This document shows positions 45,754 to 55,425 of a stretch of 64,000 nt of DNA, piece after piece. The stretch's first letter is position 1. Each line of letters opens with the position of its first letter. The DNA is from Marichromatium purpuratum 984. Lineage in GTDB: Bacteria; Pseudomonadota; Gammaproteobacteria; Chromatiales; Chromatiaceae. Below the pieces are notes generated by a model. The model ran no database searches, was not told the origin of the DNA, and saw only the letters and a list, made by a program, of their open reading frames with translations. The stretch is from positions 483,501-547,500 of the forward strand of contig NZ_CP007031.1 of the NCBI RefSeq assembly GCF_000224005.2, in the 5' to 3' direction. The position numbers were made by a program, and so were the translations under genes.

Positions 45754-46682
45754 ATCGCGCGCTGTCGTTACGCCTCGGGCGGCCGCGCGACTGGCTGATC
45801 GGCGTGCTGTTGCTGGTCGCGCTGCTGGTCACGGTCGAGCTGGCGGTGGGCTGGTCGACCCTGCTCGCGCCCTGGTCGAGCTTCCCGCCGCTGACCCTGA
45901 TCTGGCTGGTCTCGCTGCTGGCATTGAGCTATGTGCTGCGCGCAGTACGCGTCTACGAGTATTATGTCAGGCGCCTCGAAGAGCGTTTCGTGTTGGTGCT
46001 GCGCCTGAGCGTGCTGCACAATGTCGCGAACAATCTGTTGCCGATGCGCGCCGGTGAGCTGGTCTTTCCCTGGCTGATGCGGCGCTATTTCGGTCACGAT
46101 TTCCTCGGGGCCGCCTTCTCGCTGGTGTGGATCCGCGTGCTCGACCTGCACTTTCTGGGGTTGATCGGGCTGTGGATCCTGTCGCTGCGTCATCCATCCT
46201 GGATCTGGTGGGGACTTGCCGGGTGCTGGCTAGCCATGCTGGTGGCACTCGCCTGGGTGGGCCGTGGCGGCGCGCGCTGGTCGCCGCGTTCGCGACCGGG
46301 CCGTGCGCTGGCGCGGGTGGCCGAGGCCGCGCCGCGCGATCTCGGCGTGGTTGTGCGCGTCTATCTGTGGACCGCCGCGAGCTGGTCGCTGAAGTTCGCT
46401 GCCTTCGCCGGCGTGCTCCAGCATTTCATGGCGGTCGACTTCTGGCGCGTGCTGGCCGGCGTGATGGGGGCGGAACTCTCGAGCGTATTGCCGCTCCATG
46501 GCATCGCTGGCAGTGGCAGTTATGAATTCGCCGCCGTGGCCGCCTTGGTACCCCTTGGCGTGGATCCGCGGCTGGCGTTGAGCGGTGCGGTGAACCTGCA
46601 CCTGTTCCTGCTCGGGTCGACGCTGCTGTTCGGAGCGCTCGCGCTGCTGCTGCCGAGAGCGAGTATCGACGAAAACGATTGA
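45750..46682 (+). CDS. Flippase-like / lysylphosphatidylglycerol synthetase TM-region family protein
   Basis: 310 residues with about eight transmembrane helices. The family (UPF0104, YbhN-like, the membrane part of MprF) is suggested by SVLHNVANNLLPMRAGELVFPWLM (about 88-111) and the C-terminal ELSSVLPLHGIAGSGSYEFAAVA. Members may flip lipids. It is coupled to lpxL by an ATGA overlap and closes the tamA-tamB-lpxL unit, which suggests a role in outer-membrane lipid supply. Confidence 0.8.
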   Translation: MNRALSLRLGRPRDWLIGVLLLVALLVTVELAVGWSTLLAPWSSFPPLTLIWLVSLLALSYVLRAVRVYEYYVRRLEERFVLVLRLSVLHNVANNLLPMRAGELVFPWLMRRYFGHDFLGAAFSLVWIRVLDLHFLGLIGLWILSLRHPSWIWWGLAGCWLAMLVALAWVGRGGARWSPRSRPGRALARVAEAAPRDLGVVVRVYLWTAASWSLKFAAFAGVLQHFMAVDFWRVLAGVMGAELSSVLPLHGIAGSGSYEFAAVAALVPLGVDPRLALSGAVNLHLFLLGSTLLFGALALLLPRASIDEND

Positions 46683-46858
46683 TGGTGCCGAAGAGGCCCC
46701 GATATCCTGTTGCGGACCACGAACCGGATGCGGTAGATCGCCGACCCGCGCTGGCCCGCCGGTGGGACCTCTTCGTTTGCTAACAACTTACCAGAACCGC
46801 GCAAACGCCGGTGGTCGAATGATCGGCGTGCACCCTGCGCATCACCAAAGGTTCGAGA

Positions 46859-47242
46859 ATGCACATCACTAGACCTGTCTTTCTGGATCTGTGGCGGATC
46901 AAGCTGCCGATTCCAGCATTCGTCTCCATCCTGCATCGTGTCAGCGGGGTGCTGATGATCCTGGCGATCCCGGTCGCCGCCGTCCTCTTCGATCGCGCGC
47001 TGTCCGGTCCCGAGGGCTTTGCCCTCGCCGCGGCGCTGTTCGATTCCTGGTTCATCAAGGCGGCGCTCGTACTGATGATCTGGAGCCTGCTCCACCATCT
47101 GATCGCCGGTATCCGCTTCCTGGTGCTCGACCTGGGCCTGGGGCTCGACCGTCCGGTGGCCCGCGCCACTGCCTGGACCGCGCTGATCGCCGCCCTGGCC
47201 GCGCTGGTCGCCGTGATCGCACTGGGAGGAACCTTCCGATGA
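46859..47242 (+). CDS. sdhC: Succinate dehydrogenase cytochrome b subunit SdhC
   Basis: 127 residues, three membrane helices. The quinone-site Ser and Arg lie in SILHRVSGVLM and the heme b ligand in LLHHLIAGIRFLVLD, both as in E. coli SdhC. It is the first gene of sdhCDAB; the stop overlaps sdhD by 4 bases. The 176-base gap upstream probably has the operon promoter, but no clear boxes could be picked. Confidence 0.94.
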   Translation: MHITRPVFLDLWRIKLPIPAFVSILHRVSGVLMILAIPVAAVLFDRALSGPEGFALAAALFDSWFIKAALVLMIWSLLHHLIAGIRFLVLDLGLGLDRPVARATAWTALIAALAALVAVIALGGTFR

Positions 47243-47583
47243 GTCGACAAGCTTCCGGTCTCATGGCCTGGCTGATCCAGCGCGCCTCGGCCGTCTATCT
47301 CGCCCTGTTCCTGGGCTATGTCCTGGTGCTCTTCAGCTTCGCCGCGCCGGCCGATCACGCCGCGCTGGTCGACTGGGTCACCACCCCCTGGGTCACCGCC
47401 GGCTGGCTGCTGTTCCTGCCGCTGCTGCTCGCGCACGCCTGGGTCGGCATCCGTGACGTGCTGATCGACTATGTCCATCATCTCGGCGCTCGTCTCGCGC
47501 TGCTGACCCTGTTTGCTTTCATCTTCGTCGCCTCCGGCCTGTGGGCCTTCAAGGCGATCATTACCGCCGGTCTCGGGGAGTAA
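47239..47583 (+). CDS. sdhD: Succinate dehydrogenase membrane anchor SdhD
   Basis: 114 residues, three membrane helices. The block [18 protein letters not shown] carries the heme-facing His and the Asp-Tyr pair of the quinone site. Together with SdhC it anchors the complex and passes electrons to quinone. ATG 47239 overlaps the sdhC stop. Confidence 0.93.
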   Translation: MSRQASGLMAWLIQRASAVYLALFLGYVLVLFSFAAPADHAALVDWVTTPWVTAGWLLFLPLLLAHAWVGIRDVLIDYVHHLGARLALLTLFAFIFVASGLWAFKAIITAGLGE

Positions 47584-47591
47584 GGTCACGC

Positions 47592-49355
47592 ATGAGTATC
47601 CCAACACGCCATTTCGACGCGCTGATCATCGGAGCCGGTGGCGCCGGCCTCAACGCCGCGCTGCAGCTGGCCAGTGCCGACGTGCGCGTCGCCGTGGTCT
47701 CCAAGGTCTTCCCGACACGCTCGCACACCGTCGCCGCGCAGGGTGGCGTCAACGCCGCGCTGGCCAATGTGCTGCCCGACTCCTGGCACTGGCACATGTT
47801 CGATACCGTCAAGGGCTCGGACTATCTCGGCGACCAGGATGCCATCGAGTTCATGTGTCGCGAGGCCATCCCCACCGTCTATGAGCTGGAGCACGCCGGC
47901 GTGCCCTTCTCGCGGCTCGACAACGGCAAGATCTACCAGCGTCCGTTCGGTGGCCAGAGCCAGAACTTCGGTGGCGACCAGGCCGCGCGCACCTGTGCCG
48001 CGGCCGACCGCACCGGTCACGCCATCCTCCACACCCTCTATCAGCAGAACATCCGCTCGCGCACCCACTTCTTCGACGAGTTCTTCGCGCTCGATCTGGT
48101 GCGCGACGCCGAGGGCGTGATCTGCGGTGCGTTGGTGCTCGAGATCGAGACCGGCGAGCCGATGCTGATCGAGGCCAAGGCGACGCTGCTCGCCACCGGC
48201 GGCTTCGGTCAGGTGTTCCGCACCACCTCCAACGCCCACATCAATACCGGTGACGGCGTGGCGATGGCGCTGCGCGCCGACATCCCGCTGATGGACATGG
48301 AGTTCTTCCAGTTCCACCCCACCGGCATCGCCGGCAAGGGCATGCTGATCACCGAGGGCGTGCGTGGCGAGGGCGGCTATCTGATCAACAAGGACGGCGA
48401 GCGCTTCATGGAGCGCTATGCCCCGCGTGCCAAGGACCTCGCCAGCCGCGACGTGGTCTCGCGCGCCATCGTCACCGAGGTCAAGGAGGGTCGCGGCTGC
48501 GGTCCCAACGGCGATCACGTGCTGCTCAAGGTCGACCACCTCGGCGAGGACATCATCTCCAAGCGGCTGCCGAGCATCCGCGAGTCGAGCAAGATCTTCG
48601 CCGGCGCCGACCCGGTGCGCGAGCCGATCCCGGTCTTCCCCACCGCGCACTACGCGATGGGCGGCATCCCCACCGATCGCTTCGGTCGGGTAGCGGTGCC
48701 TGCCGGTCACGGCGCCGAGGAAATCGTTCCCGGGCTCTACGCCGCCGGCGAGTGCGCCTGTGCCTCGGTGCACGGTGCCAACCGTCTCGGTGGCAACTCG
48801 TTGCTCGATATCCTGGTGTTCGGCCGCCTGGCGGGCAAGAACATCATCGACTACGTGCGCGAGAACCCCTATCAGCGCACCACCGATTCGGCCAGCCTGG
48901 AGCAGGCGATGTCGCGCCTGACCCGCTGGGAGCAGAAGGGCGAGGGCATCCCGGTGTCGCAACTGCGCGCCGAGTTCCGCAAGTGCATGGAGGACCACGC
49001 CGGAGTGTTCCGCACCGAGGAGATCATGACCGAGGGCTACGAGCGTCTCTGCGAGCTGCGCGAGCGGCTGCCCGAGGTGCGCCTGCACGATCACTCCAAG
49101 GTGTTCAACACCGCGCGCATCGAGGCGCTCGAACTCGAGAACATGATGGACGTGGGCATGTCGATCGCCGTCTCCGCGCTCAAGCGTCAGGAGAGCCGCG
49201 GCGCCCACTCGCGCCCCGACTACCCCGATCGCGACGACCAGAGCTGGCTCAAGCACAGCCTCTACTATCGCGAGGGCGATCGCATGGACTACAAGCCGGT
49301 GCGCACCAAGCCGCTGACTGTCGAGTCCTTCCCGCCGAAGGAACGGGTGTACTGA
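47592..49355 (+). CDS. sdhA: Succinate dehydrogenase flavoprotein SdhA
   Basis: 587 residues. FAD motif [16 protein letters not shown] (11-26); covalent flavin His in [12 protein letters not shown]; substrate residues in [23 protein letters not shown] and [19 protein letters not shown]. It oxidises succinate to fumarate in the TCA cycle. ATG 47592 begins just before the FAD fold; the 51 upstream in-frame bases overlap sdhD. SdhE, the flavinylation factor, is encoded downstream. Confidence 0.97.
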   Translation: MSIPTRHFDALIIGAGGAGLNAALQLASADVRVAVVSKVFPTRSHTVAAQGGVNAALANVLPDSWHWHMFDTVKGSDYLGDQDAIEFMCREAIPTVYELEHAGVPFSRLDNGKIYQRPFGGQSQNFGGDQAARTCAAADRTGHAILHTLYQQNIRSRTHFFDEFFALDLVRDAEGVICGALVLEIETGEPMLIEAKATLLATGGFGQVFRTTSNAHINTGDGVAMALRADIPLMDMEFFQFHPTGIAGKGMLITEGVRGEGGYLINKDGERFMERYAPRAKDLASRDVVSRAIVTEVKEGRGCGPNGDHVLLKVDHLGEDIISKRLPSIRESSKIFAGADPVREPIPVFPTAHYAMGGIPTDRFGRVAVPAGHGAEEIVPGLYAAGECACASVHGANRLGGNSLLDILVFGRLAGKNIIDYVRENPYQRTTDSASLEQAMSRLTRWEQKGEGIPVSQLRAEFRKCMEDHAGVFRTEEIMTEGYERLCELRERLPEVRLHDHSKVFNTARIEALELENMMDVGMSIAVSALKRQESRGAHSRPDYPDRDDQSWLKHSLYYREGDRMDYKPVRTKPLTVESFPPKERVY

Positions 49356-49482
49356 GCCCAGTCCCGCGCTGCCGCGTCCAGGGCCCGCTTGCCGGGCCGT
49401 CGGGCGCGGCGCTGGTTGAACTCCATTCCGGTCGGGGCGGCGCCGCGTGCGTGCGTCGTCCCGACCCCATCAGGTACCGAGC

Positions 49483-50175
49483 ATGAAAATCAGCGTCTAT
49501 CGCTACAATCCGGACATCGACGAACGCCCGCGGATGCAGGACTTCGAGGTCGAGCCCTTCCAGGGCATGATGCTTCGCGACGCCCTGCTGGAGATCAAGA
49601 AGCAGGACGAGAGCTTCAGCTTCCGTCACTCCTGCGGCGAGGGGGTGTGCGGATCGGACGCCGTCAACGTCAACGGGCGCAACATGTTGGCCTGTGTCAC
49701 CCCGGTCGCCGAGCTGGGCAGGTCGATCAAGGTGCGCCCGCTGCCGGGTCGCCCGATCATCCGTGACCTGGTCGTCGACATGACCCAGTTCTACGAGCAG
49801 TATCGCGCGGTCAAGCCCTATCTGGTGCGCAACGATCCGCTGCCGGAGCAGGAGATCCTGCAGTCGCCGGCCGATCGCGACAAGCTCGACGGGCTCTACG
49901 AGTGCATCCTCTGCGGCTGCTGCTCGACGGCCTGCCCGTCGTTCTGGTGGAACCCGGAGAAGTTCCACGGCCCGGCGGCGCTGCTGCAGTCCTGGCGCTT
50001 CCTCGCCGACAGTCGCGACCAGGCCACCGAGGAGCGGCTCGACGCCCTCACCGGGCCTTACAAGCTGTTCCGCTGCCACACCATCATGAACTGCGTCGAG
50101 GTCTGCCCCAAGGGCCTGAACCCGACCCGCGCCATCGGTCACATCAAGGACCTGATGCTCGACAAGGGGATCTAG
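49483..50175 (+). CDS. sdhB: Succinate dehydrogenase iron-sulfur subunit SdhB
   Basis: 230 residues. All three clusters are visible: [2Fe-2S] in RHSCGEGVCGSDAVNVNG and NMLAC, [4Fe-4S] in CILCGCCSTACPS, and [3Fe-4S] in CHTIMNCVEVCPKGLNP. It carries electrons from SdhA to quinone. The 127-base gap after sdhA is longer than elsewhere in the operon and seems to hold no gene. Confidence 0.97.
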   Translation: MKISVYRYNPDIDERPRMQDFEVEPFQGMMLRDALLEIKKQDESFSFRHSCGEGVCGSDAVNVNGRNMLACVTPVAELGRSIKVRPLPGRPIIRDLVVDMTQFYEQYRAVKPYLVRNDPLPEQEILQSPADRDKLDGLYECILCGCCSTACPSFWWNPEKFHGPAALLQSWRFLADSRDQATEERLDALTGPYKLFRCHTIMNCVEVCPKGLNPTRAIGHIKDLMLDKGI

Positions 50176-50259
50176 GTCTGCGCGACCATGTTCCCGGCCC
50201 GTCGTCTATCGCGTCGGGCCGGGGCGTCCGACCGATGCCGCTTCACAGGAACCTCGTCC

Positions 50260-50529
50260 ATGACCGATTCCACCCCCGCGTCCGAGCGTCAACGCCTGGC
50301 CTGGCAGTGTCGCCGTGGCCTGCTGGAACTCGACCACCTGTTCTCTCGCTTTCTCGAACTCGGCTACGATGACCTCGATGCCGCCGGGCGCGTGGCCTTC
50401 CAGCGTCTGCTCGGCGAGCAGGATCAGGTGCTCAACGACTGGTTCATGATGGGCGTCGAGGCGCCCGATACCGAGATCGCCGCCCTGGTGGAGCGGATCC
50501 TCGCGGTGGTCAGCGTGCAGCGCGACTGA
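50260..50529 (+). CDS. sdhE: FAD assembly factor SdhE
   Basis: 89 residues. SdhE (YgfY) promotes covalent flavinylation of SdhA. The signature RGxxE is in CRRGLLELDHLF (about 18-29), followed by the five-helix family pattern FQRLLGEQDQVLNDWFM. It sits 84 bases after sdhB; the gap has a 9-bp inverted repeat (CCCGGCCCG/CGGGCCGGG, 50192-50222) that may attenuate or stabilise the transcript. Confidence 0.92.
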   Translation: MTDSTPASERQRLAWQCRRGLLELDHLFSRFLELGYDDLDAAGRVAFQRLLGEQDQVLNDWFMMGVEAPDTEIAALVERILAVVSVQRD

Positions 50530-50605
50530 CGCCGTCCTCCGGCACGCGTCTCTGCCCCGCGTGCCGGTTCCGCGGGCGTCGTCTCCAGCCTCATGGAGTC
50601 CGCCG

Positions 50606-51064
50606 ATGTCCGCCACCCACTTCCCGCCACTGTCGATCCGTCCCCGTCGCTCGTCCCGTCTGCTGCGCTGGGTCCTCCTCGTGCACGCGTTCGCCGTTGC
50701 GGTGGCCCTGGCCCTGCCGCTGGGCCACTGGCGTTGGGCGCTGGCCGCGCTGATCCTGCTCGCCGCCGGCGTCACGCTGCTCGACCGCGTCCACGCCCGG
50801 CTGCCCTGGTCGATCGTGGCGGCGCGCTGGGAGGCCGACGGCGGCTGGCGGCTGTGGTTGCGTGATGGGCGCGAGCTGAACGCACGACTCAGTGCGGCGA
50901 GCTTCGTCGCGCCGCGGCTGGTGGTGTTGCACTGGCGCATCGGCCGGTTGCGTCGCTGCGCCCTGGTGCTGTTCGCCGACGCGCTCGATGCCGACACCCT
51001 GCGCCGGTTGCGGGTGCGGCTGCGCCATCAGGGCGTGGCTGAGGACGCCGGGGGATTGGGTTAG
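50606..51064 (+). CDS. ygfX: YgfX/CptA-like membrane protein
   Basis: 152 residues with two adjacent membrane helices (about 22-60) and a soluble C-terminal part with [30 protein letters not shown] and a terminal [12 protein letters not shown], the layout of YgfX. In enterics ygfX follows ygfY (sdhE), as here. A role as a toxin of a cptAB pair has been proposed and disputed. ATG 50606 has GGAG upstream. galE follows after 50 bases. Confidence 0.8.
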   Translation: MSATHFPPLSIRPRRSSRLLRWVLLVHAFAVAVALALPLGHWRWALAALILLAAGVTLLDRVHARLPWSIVAARWEADGGWRLWLRDGRELNARLSAASFVAPRLVVLHWRIGRLRRCALVLFADALDADTLRRLRVRLRHQGVAEDAGGLG

Positions 51065-51114
51065 ACTGCGGGCGCTCGGAGAGGGGGCGTCCACTGATCG
51101 AGAGGAGAGAGTCG

Positions 51115-52128
51115 ATGCGTGTTCTGGTCACCGGCGGTGCCGGTTATATCGGCAGCCACACCTGTGTCGAACTGCTCGAGGCGGGCAACGAGGTGGTGGT
51201 CATCGACAACCTCAGCAACAGCAGCGAGGTGTCGCTGCAGCGGGTGCGGGAGATCACCGGCCGCGCAGTCGCGTTCCACGCCATCGATCTGCGTGATCGC
51301 GCCGCGCTCGCTGCGGTGTTCGCCGCCGCGCCGATCGACGCGGTGATCCATTTCGCCGGGCTCAAGGCCGTCGGCGAGTCGGTCGAGCAGCCGCTGCGCT
51401 ACTACGACAACAACCTCGGTGCCACCCTCACGCTCTGTGAGGTGATGGCCGAGGCCGGGGTGCGCGATCTGGTGTTCAGCTCCTCGGCCACCGTCTACGG
51501 CGATCCGGCGCGGGTGCCGATCACCGAGGACTTCCCGCGCTCGGCGACCAACCCCTATGGGCGCTCCAAGCTCTTCATCGAGCAGATGCTCGGCGACCTG
51601 CATCGTGCCGACCCGCGCTGGAATCTGGCGTTGCTGCGCTACTTCAACCCGGTCGGGGCGCACCCGAGCGGGCGTATCGGCGAGGACCCGCGCGGCATCC
51701 CCAACAACCTCATGCCCTATGTCGCCCAGGTCGCGATCGGGCGGCGGCCCCGACTGCAAGTGTTCGGCGACGATTACCCCACCGCCGATGGCACCGGGGT
51801 GCGCGACTACATCCATGTCGTCGACCTCGCGCGCGGTCATCTCGCCGCGCTGCGCCGGTTGCGCGAGGTGCGCCCCGGGGTCGAGGCGATCAACCTCGGC
51901 ACCGGACGCGGCTACAGCGTGCTGGAGATGGTCGCCGCCTTCGAGCGGGTCAGCGGGCGTGCGGTGCCCTATGAGATCGTCGCCCGCCGTCCCGGCGACA
52001 TCGCCACCTGTTACGCCGACCCCGGCCGCGCCCGTGCGCTGCTCGACTGGGAGGCCGCGCTCGATATCGACGCCATGGTCGGGGATGCCTGGCGCTGGCA
52101 GTCGGATAACCCCGAGGGCTACGCCTGA
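51115..52128 (+). CDS. galE: UDP-glucose 4-epimerase GalE
   Basis: 337 residues. NAD-binding motif [17 protein letters not shown] (4-20); catalytic Ser in [10 protein letters not shown] and Tyr-x-x-x-Lys in [12 protein letters not shown]; substrate block [28 protein letters not shown]; and [13 protein letters not shown]. It interconverts UDP-glucose and UDP-galactose for lipopolysaccharide and exopolysaccharide. A GAGAGGAGAG Shine-Dalgarno precedes ATG 51115. Confidence 0.96.
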   Translation: MRVLVTGGAGYIGSHTCVELLEAGNEVVVIDNLSNSSEVSLQRVREITGRAVAFHAIDLRDRAALAAVFAAAPIDAVIHFAGLKAVGESVEQPLRYYDNNLGATLTLCEVMAEAGVRDLVFSSSATVYGDPARVPITEDFPRSATNPYGRSKLFIEQMLGDLHRADPRWNLALLRYFNPVGAHPSGRIGEDPRGIPNNLMPYVAQVAIGRRPRLQVFGDDYPTADGTGVRDYIHVVDLARGHLAALRRLREVRPGVEAINLGTGRGYSVLEMVAAFERVSGRAVPYEIVARRPGDIATCYADPGRARALLDWEAALDIDAMVGDAWRWQSDNPEGYA

Positions 52129-52134
52129 GGGGCG

Positions 52135-52395
52135 TCAGCGTCGGGGCGGCCAGGGCCTGGGGTGTGGCGGCGGCAGTGGTCGCTGCGGTGGGCGCATCGG
52201 CACCAGCACCTCAATCTGCGGCGGCGGCATGATCAGCGGCGGCGGTGCCGGCTGGCGCTGGCTCGGGCGGGTGCTGTAGTGCTTGTCCTGCCGCGGCGCC
52301 GGCGCGTCCTCGAGCAGCGGGTCCACCCCGGCGATCGCGCCGGGGGCGCCGAGACCGAGCGCCAATAGCAATATCGGGTGACGTCGCCGTCTCAT
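52135..52395 (-). CDS. Secreted proline-rich small protein
   Basis: 86 residues. A signal peptide (MRRRRHPILLLALGLGAPGAIA) precedes a mature part dominated by Pro and Arg (SQRQPAPPPLIMPPPQIEVL, then PPPHPRPWPPRR). It has no recognisable domain. ATG 52395 has GAGGGGAAGG upstream and overlaps the stop of the DUF72 gene by ATGA, which favours a real gene in a degQ-DUF72 unit. Function unknown. Confidence 0.6.
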   Translation of the reverse strand: MRRRRHPILLLALGLGAPGAIAGVDPLLEDAPAPRQDKHYSTRPSQRQPAPPPLIMPPPQIEVLVPMRPPQRPLPPPHPRPWPPRR

Positions 52396-53354
52396 CCTTC
52401 CCCTCCCAGGATCTCCGCCCCCAGCGCCTCCAGGCTCAGCGGGGCGCAACCCTCGGCCTTGTTGTTGACGATCACATAGACCGACTCGCCGGCGTCGAGT
52501 GCCGCGCGCGCCAGCCGGGCGATCGCGGCACGGCGGGCCGGGTCGGGATCATGCAGGCGGTCGAACGGGGCGTAGCGCCGGCGCGCCGCTTCATAGCCGA
52601 ATCCGGCGTGGAGCATCCAGCGGATCACCACCGGGCCTGGCGGTTGGTCGGCGAAGCATTGCTGTTGCGCGGCGAGGTCGGGGAGGCGCGGGTGCAGGGC
52701 ATGGACCGGACGGGCGCCGCCGTGACGCAGCGCCTCGGCCAGATCGCGGGTGAGCAGGCCGCGATCGCGCACCTCGACGGCATAGCGGGGGCCCTGCGGC
52801 AGGCGGTGGAGGAAGCGGTAGAGCGCCTCGGCGAAGCGGCGTGGTTGCTCGGCGAGGGCGCGCCCGAGCGGTGGGAACTGGAACAGCAGCACCCCGGCGC
52901 GGTCGCCGAGCCCCTCAACGAAGGGGACGACGGCCAACTCGGTGGCGCGCGCCGGGTCGAGGAAGCCGGGGTTGTTGGCCTGGGGGACCCCGCCGCCGCC
53001 ACGCTCGAAGGGGTCGGTGACCAGTGCCGGGGCCTTGACCAGGAAGCGGAAGTCCGCGGGTACCTGCTCGGCATAACCGGCCAGTCGCGTATTCGGCAGT
53101 GGCGCGTGATAGCCGCTGTCGACGCCGACGGTGCGATGCCAGGGGTGGGCGGCATAGGCGCCGAGCCCGTGGCGCGAGAGCCGGCTGCTGGGGTGGGCGC
53201 CGGCATAGACCAGTCCGTCCCAGCCGGGGAAGGACCAGGACGAGGTGCCGAGGCGCAACCCCGCCGGCAGTGGCCGCGCGGGTCGGGGCCGGGCGGCCGG
53301 GGCGACGCTCTCGGCCGCGCTCGGGGCGCCGAACAGGTCGAGCTGCTCGGTCAT
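52392..53354 (-). CDS. DUF72 (YecE-like) family protein
   Basis: 320 residues, TIM-barrel DUF72 family of unknown activity. Blocks seen: LRLGTSSWSFPGWDGLVYAG near residue 33, VDSGYHAPLPN, RFLVKAPALVTDP, LFQFPPLGRAL, YAVEVRD and, at the end, VYVIVNNKAEGCAPLSLEAL. The N-terminus carries a peptide of the form MTEQLDLFGAP, reminiscent of clamp-binding QLxLF motifs. It begins 4 bases after the protease gene ends. Confidence 0.87.
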   Translation of the reverse strand: MTEQLDLFGAPSAAESVAPAARPRPARPLPAGLRLGTSSWSFPGWDGLVYAGAHPSSRLSRHGLGAYAAHPWHRTVGVDSGYHAPLPNTRLAGYAEQVPADFRFLVKAPALVTDPFERGGGGVPQANNPGFLDPARATELAVVPFVEGLGDRAGVLLFQFPPLGRALAEQPRRFAEALYRFLHRLPQGPRYAVEVRDRGLLTRDLAEALRHGGARPVHALHPRLPDLAAQQQCFADQPPGPVVIRWMLHAGFGYEAARRRYAPFDRLHDPDPARRAAIARLARAALDAGESVYVIVNNKAEGCAPLSLEALGAEILGGEG

Positions 53355-53358
53355 GGTC

Positions 53359-54717
53359 TCAGCGCCGCGCCAGGCGCACCAGCTCGTCGCCGCGTTGCAG
53401 GCTGAGACTGTAGAGCCCGCCGGCGCGGCGCAGCGCCCGCGCCAGGGTCTGCAACCCATCGATGCGCACGCCGTTGGCGTTGAGGATGCGATCGCCCTCG
53501 CGCAGCCCCGCCATCCAGGCCGGCGAGTCGGGCTCGACCCTGCCCACCGGCAGCCCGGGGACGCCGCCGCTGCGATCGAAGGCACCGATCAGCGCGCCGG
53601 CGAGGGCCTCGTCGATGCGCGCGCCGGGGAGGTAGTCGCGGTAGGGATCGGCGATTACCCCGCTCAGGCGCAGCGCCTGCCCGTCGCGGACGATGTCGAG
53701 CGCGACCCGGCTGCCGACCCGCAGCACGCCGAAGCGGTTGCGGACGTCGCTGGCGTTGGCGATCGGCTCGTCGTTGACGCCGAGGATGACGTCGCCGACC
53801 TGCAGCCCGGCCGCGGCGGCGGCCGAGTCGGGGTCGATGCGGGTGACCACGGCGCCGGCACGGCGCTCGAGTCCGAGCGCGGCGGCCAGGGCGTGATCGA
53901 TGTTCTGCACCGCTGCGCCGAATTGGCCGCGGCGCATCTCGCCGTGCTCGACGAGCTGGGTCATGATCGCGCGCGCCATGTCCACCGGGATGGCGAAGCC
54001 GATGCCGATGTTACCGCCGCCGGGGGCGAGGATGGCGGTGTTGATGCCGATCAGCTCGCCACGCAGGTTGACCAGGGGGCCGCCGGAGTTGCCGGGGTTG
54101 ATCGAGGCGTCGGTCTGGATGAAGTTCTCGTAGCCCTCGATGCCGAGCCCGGAGCGCCCCAGCCCGCTGACGATCCCCGAGGTCACCGTCTGGCGCAGCC
54201 CGAAGGGATTGCCGATGGCGACCACGAAATCGCCGACGGCGAGTGCGTCGGCGGCAGCGAAGGGCAGGGCGCTGAGCCCCTCGGCGGGGATCTGCAGCAC
54301 CGCGATGTCGGTCTCGGGGTCGGTGCCGATCAGGCTGGCCTCGAGCGCGCGCCCGTCCTGCAGGGTGACGCGGATCTGGTCGGCCTTGTCGATGACGTGA
54401 TGGTTGGTCAGCACCAGTCCGCAGCGGGCGTCGACGATCACCCCCGAGCCGAGACTGTTGCTCTCGCGCTTGCGTTCGCGCGGCAGGTCGAAGAAGCGAC
54501 GGAAGAAGGGGTCGCGCAGCAGCGGGTGGTCGGCGGTCTCGATCGCGGTGACGGTGGAGATGTTGACCACCGCCGGCAGCACCCGTTCGAGCATCGGCGC
54601 CAGGCTCGGCAGCGGTTGGCCGTCGACGGCCAGCGGGAGCGCGGCCTGGGGGAGCGGCGCGGTGCAGAGCAGCGCGAGCGCGAGCGTGAGACGGGGGAGT
54701 ACGGAGAAGCGCCTCAT
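53359..54717 (-). CDS. degQ: Periplasmic DegQ/HtrA-type serine protease
   Basis: 452 residues. A signal peptide (about 1-25) leads to a trypsin-like domain with His107 in TNHHV, Asp137 in TDIAVLQ and Ser211 in NPGNSGGPL, then two PDZ domains (about 265-350 and 370-450). It degrades or refolds misfolded envelope proteins. DegP and DegQ are hard to separate; the short loop after the signal favours DegQ. It is first in a tight unit with the DUF72 gene (4-base gap) and the Pro-rich gene. Confidence 0.93.
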   Translation of the reverse strand: MRRFSVLPRLTLALALLCTAPLPQAALPLAVDGQPLPSLAPMLERVLPAVVNISTVTAIETADHPLLRDPFFRRFFDLPRERKRESNSLGSGVIVDARCGLVLTNHHVIDKADQIRVTLQDGRALEASLIGTDPETDIAVLQIPAEGLSALPFAAADALAVGDFVVAIGNPFGLRQTVTSGIVSGLGRSGLGIEGYENFIQTDASINPGNSGGPLVNLRGELIGINTAILAPGGGNIGIGFAIPVDMARAIMTQLVEHGEMRRGQFGAAVQNIDHALAAALGLERRAGAVVTRIDPDSAAAAAGLQVGDVILGVNDEPIANASDVRNRFGVLRVGSRVALDIVRDGQALRLSGVIADPYRDYLPGARIDEALAGALIGAFDRSGGVPGLPVGRVEPDSPAWMAGLREGDRILNANGVRIDGLQTLARALRRAGGLYSLSLQRGDELVRLARR

Positions 54718-54856
54718 CGGTTGTCTCGATACTCTTGGAATACACGAAACGAGTGACATATCCGGTCGGGCCGGACAGGTCCCGAGCATGCGGCACGGAC
54801 CGGGCGTGCGCCCGGCCCGTGGTGCGACCGATGGTCCGGGAGGACCGTCACCGGTC

Positions 54857-55330
54857 TCAGGCGGCCTCGACCTTGCCGGTCCCCTGGTCGGCGAGGTAGT
54901 GCTCGCCGTCGGCGCCGCGGATGGCGATCTTGCGCGGCTTCATCGCCTCGGGGATCTCACGGCGCAGCTCGATGTGCAGCAGGCCGTTCTCCAGTCGCGC
55001 ATCCAGCACCCGGACGTACTCGGCGAGCTGGAACTTGCGCTCGAAGCTGCGGTTGGCGATCCCGCGATAGAGATACTCGCCGGGCTCCTCGGCCTGCTCC
55101 GGTCGCGAGCCCGAGACGGTGAGGATGTTCTCCTTGACCTCGAGCCCGAGGTCCTGCTCGGAGAAGCCGGCCACCGCCATGGTGATGCGGTAGTCGTTCT
55201 CGCCGCGCCGCTCGATGTTGTAGGGGGGATAGCCGCCGGGCTCGGTGTGATAGGCGTTCTCGAGCGCGGAGGTCATGCGATCGAAGCCGATCATGGAACG
55301 CAGCAGCGGGGAGAAGTCGATGGTCGTCAT
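54857..55330 (-). CDS. Small heat shock protein (Hsp20/IbpA type)
   Basis: 157 residues, an ATP-independent holdase. The N-terminus MTTIDFSPLLRSMIGFDRM is IbpA-like; the alpha-crystallin domain covers about 40-130 (YNIERRGENDYRITMAVAGF, GIANRSFERKFQLAEYV); a C-terminal I-x-I-like run (RKIAIRG) follows. ATG 55330 is preferred to ATG 55336 since AGAGG is then 8 bases upstream. The leader can form a ROSE-like hairpin over that site, so translation is probably heat-controlled. Confidence 0.93.
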   Translation of the reverse strand: MTTIDFSPLLRSMIGFDRMTSALENAYHTEPGGYPPYNIERRGENDYRITMAVAGFSEQDLGLEVKENILTVSGSRPEQAEEPGEYLYRGIANRSFERKFQLAEYVRVLDARLENGLLHIELRREIPEAMKPRKIAIRGADGEHYLADQGTGKVEAA

Positions 55331-55425
55331 GTGCATATCCTCTTCATTGAGCAATATGGGAGCGAGCGTTCCGTGGAACCGCCCGGTTTCAGTCTGCGGA
55401 CCTCTGATGAGCGCCCGCATTATGT
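55331..55425 (-). ncRNA. Probable ROSE-type RNA thermometer in the hsp20 leader
   Basis: On the minus strand UUGCUC (55349-55354) faces GAGGAU (55337-55342) across the loop AAUGAA. Pairing gives C-G, U-A, C-G, a G-G mismatch, then U-A and U-U. This matches the hallmark ROSE 3' hairpin, in which a UUGCU-type stretch masks the Shine-Dalgarno through a G-G pair. The upstream leader has further stem-forming sequence (GGGCGGTTCC with GGAACG). Confidence 0.65.

Noticed and set aside
50606-51064. ygfX/sdhE as a toxin-antitoxin module
   Set aside because: SdhE is a flavinylation factor in the sdh operon; the toxin claim for YgfX is disputed and nothing in the sequence supports it here.
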